Source: Tenrec ecaudatus (Eukaryota > Chordata > Mammalia > Afrosoricida > Tenrecidae). Taken from it: DNA of 64,000 bases. The stretch covers positions 148,280,721 to 148,344,720 of the forward strand of contig NC_134530.1 of assembly GCF_050624435.1 (NCBI RefSeq), read 5' to 3'. Of the stretch, positions 43,188 to 52,195 are shown in pieces (positions within the stretch are counted from its first letter, which is position 1; each line of letters opens with the position of its first letter). Both the position numbers and the translations under genes were made by a program. The notes beneath the pieces are model-generated. The model had not been told where the DNA came from. It was given only the letters and a program-made list of their open reading frames with translations, and ran no database searches.

Positions 43188-43350
43188 TTTGCCCACCTAG
43201 AGATGGGTTGATACAGTGGCTGCAACAATGGGTTTAAACAGAACACCAATGGTGTGGATGGCACAGGGTTGGGCAGTGTTCTGTTTGACTGTGCACAGGG
43301 TCAGGATGAGTCGGAACAGACTGGGTGGCACCTAACAACAACCACCAAGG
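43188..43350 (+). repeat. RTE 3' tail fragment
   Basis: 'gagatgggttgatacagtgg', 'ctgcaacaatgggttta', 'gatggcacagggttgggcag', 'atgagtcggaacagactggg' and 'ggcacctaacaacaacc'. It is a useful reference for the source of the 55-bp array at 60676. Confidence 0.88.
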
Positions 43351-43414
43351 TGACTTGGAACAAGGTCTGGCAATCTCCTTAAGAAAACCCAGGAAGCACA
43401 TTTCCACCCCGACC

Positions 43415-43475
43415 CACATGGGCCATCACCATGAATCAGAATCAACTCCACAGAAACTGGTTTGGTTTTAACATA
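43415..43475 (+). repeat. SINE 3' tail fragment
   Basis: 'catgaatcagaatcaactcc', then 'acagaaactggtttggtttt', the SINE 3' end in sense. Confidence 0.65.
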
Positions 43476-43639
43476 CTATATAATTAGTCAATTTTTTTAT
43501 TATAGCAATTTATTTTCTGCTTTCCTCTACTAGATTTGGGGGCTGTTATGTGTTTTGTTTGTTTGGGTGATTGGTTTCTGATTTTTTTTTTCCCATTGGC
43601 AAATCTTAAGAGTCTAGAATTACTCCTGGCACCTAGTCA

Positions 43640-43748
43640 AAACCAAATTCATTGCCACCTAGTTAATTCTAACTCACGGCGACCCTATAGGACAGAGTAG
43701 ACCTTCTTGGGTTTCCCATGAAGCTGTAAATATTTATGAGCGCAGTCT
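43640..43748 (-). repeat. Truncated AfroSINE-type SINE
   Basis: 'caaattcattgccacctag', 'ctcacggcgaccctatagga', 'gtttcccatgaagctgtaaa'; the head is missing. A second copy starts immediately after it. Confidence 0.8.
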
Positions 43749-44487
43749 TAAAACCAAAAACCAAACTTACTACCATCAAGTCGATGCTGACTTAAAGGAA
43801 TTGAGGTAGTTTATTGTGCCAACCTGGCCGATAAACACATGTGGGGTTACTTGAAGGGCAGAGGGATAAATGGCTCAGTGAGCCTCGCCTTTCCAGTGCT
43901 CAGGTCTCTTGCTCTCTGATGGTTGGACTAGGGTGCAGCTCCCTTAGCCAGTTCCCTGCTTCAGCTGACAAGGATTCCTTCCTGCAAGACATCCCGGAGG
44001 AGAAGCCACATGGACCTACCCCGATGCAGCCCTGGGTGCAGGAGCAGCCGCGTGGAGACCCCTGCCAGCGCTGAGATGCTTGCATGTTCACAGATTTGGC
44101 TTTCCTCCTGCAGTTGGCATCAATGTGTGTGTTTTGTGAGATGTAGGAGGACTTTGTGGATTGGTGTTGGACATATGAGTTAATGGATTAATGTTGAACT
44201 TGTGGGCTTGGGTAGCACTGGGTTGGAATGTTGTCTTGATGTGCACTTACCCTTTATACAAAACTCTCTCTTATACATGAGTGTCTGTGGATGTGTTTCT
44301 CTAATGCACCCAGACGAACACAGGCAGCCTTTAGGACAGGTAGAAGTGCCCCTGTGACTTTCCAAGGTTATAACTCCTTATAGAGGTGGAAAGCCTGGTC
44401 TTTCTCCCAAGGAGTGGCTGGTGGGTTTCAAACTGCTGTCTTTCTGGTTATCAGCCCAAAGCATAACCACTACGCCACCCTTGTTCC
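43749..44487 (-). repeat. AfroSINE-type SINE split by an LTR
   Basis: 43749-43801 ('accaaacttactaccatcaa', 'gtcgatgctgactta') joins 44323-44487 ('tttaggacaggtagaagtgc', 'tcaaactgctgtctttctgg', 'accactacgccacccttg') across the LTR. Confidence 0.85.
43802..44322 (+). mobile_element. Solo LTR, inverted partner of 42155-42672
   Basis: 521 bp, starting TGAGGTAG and ending 'cgaacaca'. Shares 'tttattgtgccaacctggcc', 'ggtgcagctcccttagccag', 'ctaccccgatgcagccctgg' and 'gtggagacccctgccag' with its partner. It is a distinct subfamily from 52625. No internal region, so it is a solo LTR left after recombination. Confidence 0.8.
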
Positions 44488-45114
44488 TCTGGCACAGAAT
44501 AGGCACTCAGCTGATATTTATTGAATTGAATTTTGTGCATTAACTAGAACCGCCAAGACAACACTTCCTTGCAGTAATGATAGAAGAGACCTTTATTTTC
44601 CCTCTGACTTCAGTGGACATGGTTTTAAAGCTTCACATTAAAGCTGTTTGCTCCAGTGTTTCAATAGGTGGTACTCCTACCTCTAGCTTGTCAGGACTTT
44701 TTGTCATGAAAAACTTGGATGCTCTCTCTGCTCCCACTGAGATGAGCATGTGGTTCTCCTCCCTGAATCTGTTCATACGTTGTTCTATGGAGTCAGGTAT
44801 CCCTGCAGCCCCGGGATGCTATTGCAGGGTTTTAATCAGGCGATTAATGTGATCTGATTTACCCTTTGAAAAGTTCACTCAGGCTGCTGGTTAGAGACTG
44901 TGCTGAAGGGAATCAGGAAGATCAGCAAGTTCAGTAACCCAAGGGAGAGGGGATGGGGATGTGGAAATGGGAGGAATTGGAATCTATTATAGAGACAGAA
45001 GTGACAGGACTCAATGATGGATTTCTGTGGAGAGGAGGTAAAGGCCAAAATTCAAGGCTGGCTGCTGTTTTTGGCTTGAGTGCCCATGTGCTCTCACTCA
45101 TTTAGTGGAGAACA
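44488..45114. repeat. Unique sequence with an antisense old L1 ORF2 fragment (44580-44800)
   Basis: 'gagatgagcatgtggttctc', then 'gaatctgttcatacg', follows the antisense of a conserved L1 ORF2 segment, strongly diverged. The rest is unrecognised. Confidence 0.45.
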
Positions 45115-45262
45115 AATCAGTTGTCATTGAATCGTCCCAGTTCATGGCCGCTACATGCTTGCCAGAGTAGAACTGTGCACCACAGGGTTTTCAGTGACTA
45201 AAGGTTTGGAAGTAGATCATCAGGCTTCTTTCCCAAGGCCTGTCTAGATGGACTTGAACCTG
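45115..45262 (-). repeat. Old AfroSINE-like copy
   Basis: 'tcagttgtcattgaatcgtc', 'gccagagtagaactgtgca', 'gggttttcagtgactaaagg', 'gatggacttgaacctggg'. Diverged. Confidence 0.6.
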
Positions 45263-45442
45263 GGTGGTGCAAATGGCTCACTCCTGGACTACTAGCTGGA
45301 AAGTTGGCAGTTCAAATCCACCCAGGGGCTCCGCAATAGATCGGTCTGGCAAACTACTTTCAAAAGGTTGCAGCACACACAGGGTCTCTGTGAGTCAGGA
45401 TCAAGGTCACCAGTAGGACCAAAACCCAAAAGCCAAACTCAC
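45263..45442 (+). repeat. AfroSINE-like copy
   Basis: Sense: 'ggtgcaaatggctcactcc', 'gttggcagttcaaatccacc', 'gggtctctgtgagtcaggat', then the edge of an antisense copy, 'aaaagccaaactcactg'. Confidence 0.7.
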
Positions 45443-46246
45443 TGTAATGTTTAGGGAGTATATGAATGAGACACTTCCAGCTGGGGACAGAGTCCAACCT
45501 GTCAGTCATAGGTCAGCTCATAGCTTGAAGATGGCTCGTGTGTGTGTGTGTGTGTGGTTTTTATGAGACACTGGGGACCCCTCCTATCTTTCTGCTCCTT
45601 TGCCTTCCTGCTTTCTGGGACTTTGTACCTGCCTCCAGGGACAGCCCCATGTGGGCCACTGCCCCTGAGAGCTCTTGGGCGCCCTGCCGTATTTTCACTA
45701 ACCTTGGATCCACGTGACTCTACTGCAGCAGTCCTCAGCCTGTGGGTCGCAACCCCTTTGGGGGTCGAATGACCCCTTCACAGGTGTTGCCTAAGACCAC
45801 TGGAAAACACATATTTCCAATGATCTTAGGAACTGAGACACTGTTCCTTTATCCAGCTCCAGGCAGGTCTTCCCACATGCAGATACGCCACATACACATA
45901 CCTGGCATGAAGACTGACCCATGCTACACCATGCTTGAAGACACAATTTCTGTTATTTGTAAGTAGAAATAAATATTTCACAATATATAATTATATATTG
46001 TTTTGTGATTAATCACCATGCTTTAATAGTGTTCGATTTGTAACAAGGAAAATACATCCTGCATATCAGATATTTACATGACCATTCATAACTAGCAAAA
46101 TTACAGTGATGAAGTAGCAATGAAAATAACTTCATGGTTGGGGGTCACCACAACATGGGGAACTCTATGAAAGGGTCGCAGCTTTAGGAAGGCTGAAAAC
46201 CAGTGCTCTACTGGTTTTATTTCTCTAGACAGCTCAGCCTAGCACA
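45443..46246 (+). mobile_element. Solo LTR (MaLR/ERVL-like) carrying a SPIN insertion
   Basis: The left part (45443-45725) has 'gacagagtccaacctgtcag' and 'ctgcctccagggacagcccc'. The right part (46214-46246) has 'gttttatttctctagacag' and 'ctagcaca'. Its reading is continuous without SPIN. A (GT)n patch is at 45539-45556. It is itself inserted in an antisense SINE that resumes at 46247. Confidence 0.65.
45726..46205 (+). mobile_element. SPIN-type non-autonomous hAT transposon
   Basis: 480 bp with hAT terminal repeats: left cagcagtcctcagcctgtgg, right (reverse complement) CACTGGTTTTCAGCC. It is flanked by a perfect 8-bp duplication, ctctactg, at 45718-45725 and 46206-46213, as hAT transposases make. 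Internal landmarks match SPIN_NA elements: 'gtcgcaacccctttgggggt', 'tgatcttaggaactgagaca', 'agaaataaatatttcacaat', 'tgattaatcaccatgcttta', 'catgcagatacgcc', 'atggttgggggtcaccacaa' and 'gaactctatgaaagggtcgc'. No transposase is encoded; it would have been moved in trans. SPIN is known for patchy distribution among tetrapods explained by horizontal transfer, and tenrec is one of the reported mammals. Confidence 0.93.
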
Positions 46247-46432
46247 GCCTACTATAGAGTCGGTTTTGACTGTGTCCGCCCTATAGGGCAGGGCAGAACT
46301 GCTCCTGTGGGTTTCCAAGACTGTAACTTTTGACAGGAGTAGAAAGCCTGGTCTTCCTCCTGTGAAGCAGTTGATGGCTTAGAACTGCTTACCCTGAGGT
46401 TAACAGCCCAACACATAACCACTATGCCACCG
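46247..46432 (-). repeat. AfroSINE-type SINE
   Basis: 'atagagtcggttttgactgt', 'agggcagggcagaactgctc', 'gacaggagtagaaagcctgg', 'accctgaggttaacagccca', 'accactatgccacc'. It is the remainder of the SINE entered by the LTR at 45443. Confidence 0.85.
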
Positions 46433-46819
46433 AAGGGGAAGCGTGAGACTAAGAGATGGGGATGCAGGATGAAGAGTTTCCAGCACTGATTGGGTGGTGA
46501 AGGAAGAGCCGACAGACACTGGAAAAGTGGGGCGGGGACTTCAAGATGAAAGGAGAATGGTTAGAGTGGGAATGGTCAGTTGTGTTTTATTAAATACACA
46601 TAACTTCCAAATTGTGTTTGCTTGTTTCTAGTCATGTAAAGGAAACCAATGCCACCCTACTGAAAAAAATCAGACATGTCACCTAGGAGATTTCCTTGGA
46701 AGCACAATTTTCCTCAGTATTTCTGCTCAAAGGAGCAGATCCAGAATTCTCCTCTAGGTTAATAGTTCCCAGGATTTTGTGATGGTGACACACCCATTTA
46801 TTTAGACTTTGCTCTCAAA
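46433..46819. other. Unique sequence
   Basis: Nothing recognised. Confidence 0.5.
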
Positions 46820-46824
46820 CTTGC

Positions 46825-47337
46825 GGTGTAAGTTCAGGTTGACTAGAGAAACAAATCCAGAGACACTCATATGTGTAAGAGAGAACTTTATATCAAAGAG
46901 TAATTGTATATTAAGAAAACAGCTCAGGCCAGTCCAGATCAAGTCCACAAGTCCGATATTAGCCCATATGGCCGATACCGGTCTATAAATTCCTCTTCAG
47001 ACTCATGCAACACACACAATGACACCAAATACAGGAAGATCACAGGTTAGTGGGTGGAAAGCCTTGTGGATCCAGTGGCAGTAGAAGCCTCTTAGCGCTG
47101 GTGTGGGTCTCCTTGTGGCTTCTCAAGCTCCTGGGCTCTGGCTCCCTCAGTGTAGCTCCATGAGATTTGTCAACAAGGATGTCTTGAAAGGAGTGAGTGA
47201 AGGTCTGGCCTCCAGTGAGCGCTTTATCTCCTTGGTGCCTCCAAATGAGCTCATCAAGCTGTGACCTGATTGACAGGCTAACCTCCACCCCTTCACTTTT
47301 AATATTTTCATTGACACCAAATTATGTAACTACCACA
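46825..47337 (-). mobile_element. Solo LTR with 5-bp target duplication
   Basis: Minus-strand member of the same broad family as 52625: on the plus strand it opens 'gttcaggttgactagagaaa', then 'cccatatggccgataccggt', 'gacctgattgacaggctaac' and 'tatgtaactaccaca'. The 5-mer cttgc flanks it at 46820-46824 and 47338-47342. A 5-bp duplication is typical of ERVL/MaLR (class III) integrations. No viral genes remain. Confidence 0.82.
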
Positions 47338-47343
47338 CTTGCC

Positions 47344-47555
47344 TTGAGCACTGGTGGTACAGGGGTGAAGGTGTTCGGCTACTAACCAAAGGGTTGATGG
47401 TTTGAGCCCACCAGCTGTCCCACAGAACAATATGACAGTGGGTTTCCTTCCAAAACATAGCTTTGGAAACCCTATGGGGCAGCTTCGCTCTCCCCCAAAG
47501 GGTCATTGTGAGTCAGAATAGAGTCAAAAGCCCTGGGTTTGCTTCAGTTTGGGTT
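47344..47555 (+). repeat. AfroSINE-type SINE, near full length
   Basis: Sense: 'gagcactggtggtacagggg' head, 'ttcggctactaaccaaaggg', 'gatggtttgagcccaccag' B box, 'ggaaaccctatggggcagct', 'cattgtgagtcagaatagag' tail. Confidence 0.87.
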
Positions 47556-49389
47556 CAGCTTCACTCACAGGGCTTTAAACACCACCAATTCTTCACACAT
47601 TGACTCCATGCTGTGAGTGAAACACAGGGAAGGGCCATGAAGTTCAATTCATCATAGTGGGGGAACCTTACCCCGCCCTTGCCCTGCAAGTTCATTTTAA
47701 AAATTAAAGTGAATTTAAATTACTTTCCATTTAGTCGGTTTCATGACACACCCTTTAAGATAACATTGACAAATAACACTGGAAATCTTCGCAGCGAGAT
47801 GTCAAAACAATGGCTGGCAGGGGTCGAGGTATGTATGCCTGTTACCGAGCCAGAAAGAAGGCCCTGCCTGTGACTGGGTGGCTTTCAAGCTGCAAGTCCC
47901 TGCCTTGGGGGACTCAGGGTTGGCATAGAGAGTGATAAGGCCCTCTTCTCAGCCTTGCTCAGTCACTTGTTCCAATTTCAACAAGCCCTCCCTTTTCCAA
48001 ACAACCAAGATGATTCTCAACAAAGGTAATTTTCTGCTTCTCTGGTTCAATTCAATTCATTTTTTTAAGCAATTAGTATCCATTTAAAGTTCTTTTATGC
48101 CCGACTAATTGCACCTCGGTTCAGGAGTTAAAGCTTCTCTCTACCCATTTAGGCAGCTACAGTAATATCTCATTAAAGTTCAGGCCAGACAAAAATGCAC
48201 ATTTTGGATCACATAGTCTTCTTAAGTCCAGGAGTATTTAAGTTTCCGCCCGTTTTTATTCCGAGGCATTCCTAAGAAGGTAGCTTTCCAATTAACTGAG
48301 CATCAGAGGAATTGGAAACTAGCAGGACTTAACTATGCATTAAGAGAAATTCCACTACTCATTTGAAAACAGTTGGTTGGCCTGTAAGTATCAGAAACAC
48401 CCTGGAGCTTGTATTTTTCCTTTGTAAACCAACACAGCTTGTTTACTGACGCCTGGTAAGGCAATCTGGGCTCATCAACAGGCTGACCCAATCAGAGAGG
48501 TCCTAACAGCAGACGTCGTTCCAGGTGTGATGAGACGTTCCAGGTGTTAGAGACGTTCCAGGTGTGATGAAAAAAATATCTGGCACCAGAATGCCCTTTG
48601 TTTCCAGAAGAGAGATTGGCTCAAAGAGAATCATAGAATTTTCGTGCTCAAATCAACTTGAAATAGGGCCACCTACGATTTTACAGACCAACAAGCTAGT
48701 TAATGGCAAAGGCAGGATTGGAAAGGTTGTTAATTTTACTCCATGGATCTTTCCACCTGAGCTGTGGTTTTTGACCTTAAGGTCCATTGGACTTGTCTGG
48801 GGGAGTTAAAACAAAACCAAAAGTTTGTCTGAGAAATACTGATTCAATTGGTCTGGGGAGTGATCTGGGCCCCCTCGGGGTTTTTAAACACACCTTTTCC
48901 CCACTCCGGGTAGTGAATGGAGGGAAAGGCCCCTGGATATAAGGCACATACTCCATAGCTGCAAGATGTTTACACTAAGCCACTTGACCTCACTTATCAT
49001 GGAGATGAAGTCTGAATTTAAAAAGACCCATTGAAATTCAACCCCTGGACTTCCTCTTCGATTGCTAAGGAATATTATTCTTTTCTTCTTGCAGTAGACA
49101 GGGGCTGTAACTGATTTTTGACTTGGCTCCTGTGTGAACGCAGAAAAGCCTTGCAGAAATATAGGTATTATGGGAGCCAGAACAATCCTCTCATCTCACA
49201 GGAGCCACTTAGAGTTCCTGAATGGCAAAACCCCATCAAAAAAATTTTTTAAAAAAGAAGAAGAAAAAATTACAAAGCATTCCAAAAAAACATAATCATC
49301 CTCCAAGAATTATTCCAGAAATCTCCACTGAAGAGGTAAAGGACAGAGGCCTGGGCCAGCTGGGCAGGAAATCGGGCAGCAGTTTGATG
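47556..49389. other. Longest unique stretch; possible regulatory DNA
   Basis: No coding gene is visible. AT-rich with homeodomain-type TAATTG/CAATTA cores (for example 'aagcaattagtatcc' near 48067 and 'gactaattgcacctc' near 48103). A three-copy T-box-like motif cluster lies at 48517-48566. 48625-48765 resembles a MIR-class ancient repeat ('tcatagaattttcg', 'gattttacagacc', 'ctagttaatggcaaaggcag'). The lack of young repeats over about 1.8 kb is unusual for this window. Confidence 0.4.
48517..48566 (+). promoter_or_regulatory. Three-copy T-box-like motif cluster
   Basis: cgttccaggtgt occurs at 48517-48528, 48536-48547 and 48555-48566, spaced 19 bp. The first and third are followed by GA, giving AGGTGTGA, the consensus half-site of T-box transcription factors; the middle one has AGGTGTTA. 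Function is inferred from the motif only. Confidence 0.35.
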
Positions 49390-49393
49390 TTAA

Positions 49394-49475
49394 ATTGCGG
49401 ACGGATCCCGAGTTTATACGCGTGTTTCGCGCGCCAACTGTTACAAACGGATCCCGAGATAACTCGTGAAGCAGC
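49394..49475 (+). repeat. CpG-dense 5' end of the piggyBac-like element
   Basis: 11 CpGs in 82 bp were counted by eye. A 12-mer, acggatcccgag, occurs twice (49401-49412 and 49447-49458), forming sub-terminal repeats. The density contrasts with CpG-poor flanks. Confidence 0.7.
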
Positions 49476-49648
49476 ATGAACCTGTGTTGATTTCAAGCAA
49501 TGGAAAAATGAAATTTCCTACCAGCGCCTGTAGAGTTTGCGCTGCCCATGGAAAAAGAAGTGAAACCAGGTATATTTGCAAATTTTGTAAGGTACCGCTT
49601 CACAGAGGAAAATGTTATACAAAGTACCATGCATTAAAAAAATACTAG
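49466..49648 (+). pseudogene. piggyBac transposase C-terminal remnant
   Basis: 60 codons are open from an ATG at 49466 to a TAG at 49646. The peptide has C22-x2-C25, C38-x2-C41, C50 and Y54-H55, with the characteristic TRYICKFC core. It matches the cysteine-rich domain that ends piggyBac transposases and binds the element's terminal repeats; His46 stands where family members often have Cys. The catalytic domain (three Asp) and N-terminus are absent, and the ATG is probably not a natural start. Intact reading through this domain, including its stop, suggests modest age. It is not likely to be a host gene, but a domesticated terminal domain cannot be excluded without comparison. Confidence 0.85.
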
Positions 49649-50207
49649 GAACCTTTGTTTATATATAGGTCCTATGCTAACTACAATATATGAAATAATT
49701 GTAACTGTTTAGGATAAGGTCTCCACATCTAATCAAACGAAAGGGCCAGGAGATAATTTTTGCACAGTGTTTCTGGGATAATATTTGCACACTGCTTTGT
49801 TTCTCAATGCAGTTATAGAGTAGAGTAACAATAGTACACCGTATAACTAAGGAACATATCAACAAATGATCACTGGGGAACAAAGAATGTATTTTTTGTT
49901 TGATATACTGTATTTATTTTTACTATTTTTCAAAGTAATATGGATTATGTTGATTATTTTTATAAGAAGCTTATAATTTCATGAAGATTACAGTTCATAG
50001 AAGTAATAATGCTCCACACACATTGCAAAATTTTGTTTCATAATGTGAGACAACATTTTATATTCAAAAACTGAAAGTTATACATAAATATGATAAAAAG
50101 TTGAGATGTAGACCCATTTATGGTTAAATGCAAAATAAAACCTAACAGCCGAAAAAATATCCAGCCACTTGGGTAAGTTGATAAAAAAATATCTGGTCTT
50201 TAATGTG

Positions 50208-51766
50208 TTAAGCAACGAGGAAAGGAGCTAGTGACCACCGAAACTGAATATTATGATGGAGTCTGCTGTAGGCAGACACACAGACTAATAGGAAGTATTG
50301 ATTTTGGCCTGGGTTCCCCCTTATTTTTGTGTGTCACAAGTCAGTCAAGTTGAAAAATCATTGATAACTTAGAAATGAAATTGAATTAAGAGCTGGTGAC
50401 ACCAGTAGGCCCCTAATTCCATTCTGGTGCCTTGTATCTCTTTGGTGGGGTCTTGCAGCTAACTAAAAAGACCACAGATCCATGAAACGTAAACCAGGGC
50501 TTGTTAACCTTTCTCAACACTTCCAAGGAAACCATTCACCTGATAGAGTTGAAAGTTGCCTGGGTTCAACTGAGTGATGAGAAAGAAAAAGAAACTCCCT
50601 CAACCTGCTCAACTGGTTCTGGAACTGGAAACTTGTTCAGCACCTTTATATAATATGTAACCCGGAACCGAGTCCTGGCTCCACTTGTTCACACAACACA
50701 CAGAGCGTTAGGATTTGTTAAAGAGAAGTCAATCTACCTGGGGGGATGGCTTGTGTTGGGAGGTTTGGAGTGTTGGGGTGGTGGTGGTGGTGGTGTGTGT
50801 GACAGATTCGTCTTCAAGAGCTATAGGAAAGCCAATCATTTGAAAAGAAGCATTTTGTAGTAACAAAGAACAGGGAAGCATGCCTAAGCGAATGACAATC
50901 ATAGAAACAGCCAATTAAGTGGCAAATCCCTGTTGTCTGCCCACTGAACCAGGAAGGAGTGCAGGAGGTAGAACAGCAGCTGCAGCCCAATTAAACTCCA
51001 CAGCTCAGGTGCCCCTGGGAGGATTCTCACTTCTGGTCTCCCTAAACAGATCTGCTTTCTTCGAGATCTTCTGTACAGAAGCATGGACTCTGGTGATTTC
51101 CATCTTCATTACCGTCAGCAACTGAGCTAAAATACGCGTATAAGCAAATCGAGAGGATGGCATGACAACAAGCCCAGGAAAATATGCTTTTCTTGGCATC
51201 TGGGTGGAAGAGAGATGGAAATGGCCAGACTGCAACAAGCCAGACTAAAGCAACCGGGCACATACACAGCTCGGCAGCTGAAGGAGAATTAGAAAATTGG
51301 CACCCACTTACGAAGGCTTTGGGAATCCAAACGAGCTTCCGTTAATGAGTTTGGAGAATCCAGAACACTCTGTTATGAAATGGGTTCTGACAAGTGATAT
51401 AATGCAACCCTTGGAGTTGGGCAATCCTATCAGACCCATAACATTATTACATCCCTTTGCTTGCTCTGATCACACTTGATCTTTTCCATATTTTTCCCAC
51501 ATGAAAAAATGTGCCAACTTCAATACCTAGCAGAAATACAGAATCTGTCTTAAATCAACAGATACCCGTCAAGGGGGTGCCCTCTAAAGCAGCACTACGC
51601 TAGAGCAGACTCTTGAGGTCTATGGTTCTAGACAAAGACCTGGGTCAGATTGAGCTGGGGTGCTTTTTAAAAGGTCTATTTCACCCCTACTCCCAATCTA
51701 GAGTTAGAATTGCACTGGTGTCCCAATTCCTGCAAAAAAAACCCAGCCAAACAAACAAAAAAGATG
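50208..51766. other. Unique sequence, no gene recognised
   Basis: A GGT/GTG-rich patch is at 50777-50801. Short open frames have no recognised domain. Confidence 0.45.
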
Positions 51767-51955
51767 AGCCCTGTTGGCACTGTGGGTTAGGAAGTATGTG
51801 ACTTACAGTTTCAAGATCAAAAGTTCAAATCCACTAGCTGCTCTGCAGTGGAAAGATGAAGCTGCCTTGTCTTGTAAAGGTTTACAGACTCAGAAACCTT
51901 ACATAGAGTCACTATGAGCCAGATTTGACTTGCTATAGATAGTAACTAGTGTATA
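51767..51955 (+). repeat. AfroSINE-type SINE
   Basis: 'gagccctgttggcactgtgg' head, 'caaaagttcaaatccactag' B box, 'gtaaaggtttacagactcag', 'agagtcactatgagccagat' tail. Confidence 0.85.
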
Positions 51956-51969
51956 GTGTATGTCCCAAA

Positions 51970-52195
51970 AAACCCATATTCAATGCCTATCAGCTCAATC
52001 CCAACTCACAACAAGCCTACAGGACTGAGGAGAACTGCCCCTGTGGATTTCTGAGACTGTAAACATTTAGAGGATTAGAAAACCCTCTCCCCTCCCCGTG
52101 CCCCGCCCCCCAGAGTGGCTGGTGGGTTGTAATTGCTGACCTTGCAGTAAGCCATCCAATGCCGATGTTTAGCCACTATAACACCAGCGTGCCTG
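51970..52195 (-). repeat. AfroSINE-type SINE
   Basis: 'tcagctcaatcccaactcac', 'gaactgcccctgtggatttc', 'gtaattgctgaccttgcagt', ending 'cactataacaccagcgtgcc'. It is tail-to-tail with the preceding SINE. Confidence 0.85.

Larger units (their letters stand above)
49394..50207 (+). mobile_element. piggyBac-like DNA transposon, internally deleted
   Basis: A TTAA sits at each edge (49390-49393 and 50208-50211), the hallmark target of piggyBac. The left end reads attgcggacggatcccgag; the right end, reverse-complemented, reads cacattaaagaccagat. They share ATT-NNN-GAC at the same place, with a 3-base offset next to TTAA, so the terminal repeats are short and imperfect. Inside, 49466-49648 encodes the C-terminal cysteine-rich part of a piggyBac transposase; the catalytic DDD domain is missing. 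The 3' half is A/T-rich. Length (814 bp) and content fit a non-autonomous derivative. Edges are inferred from TTAA and weak terminal similarity. Confidence 0.68.

Noticed and set aside
42155..44322. A provirus with two LTRs
   Set aside because: The two LTRs face in opposite directions and the 1.1 kb between them holds SINEs and an RTE tail, not viral genes; a provirus has direct LTR repeats.
50503..50560. Possible hAT terminal repeat ('ttgttaacctttctcaacac')
   Set aside because: No matching second terminus or 8-bp duplication was found nearby.
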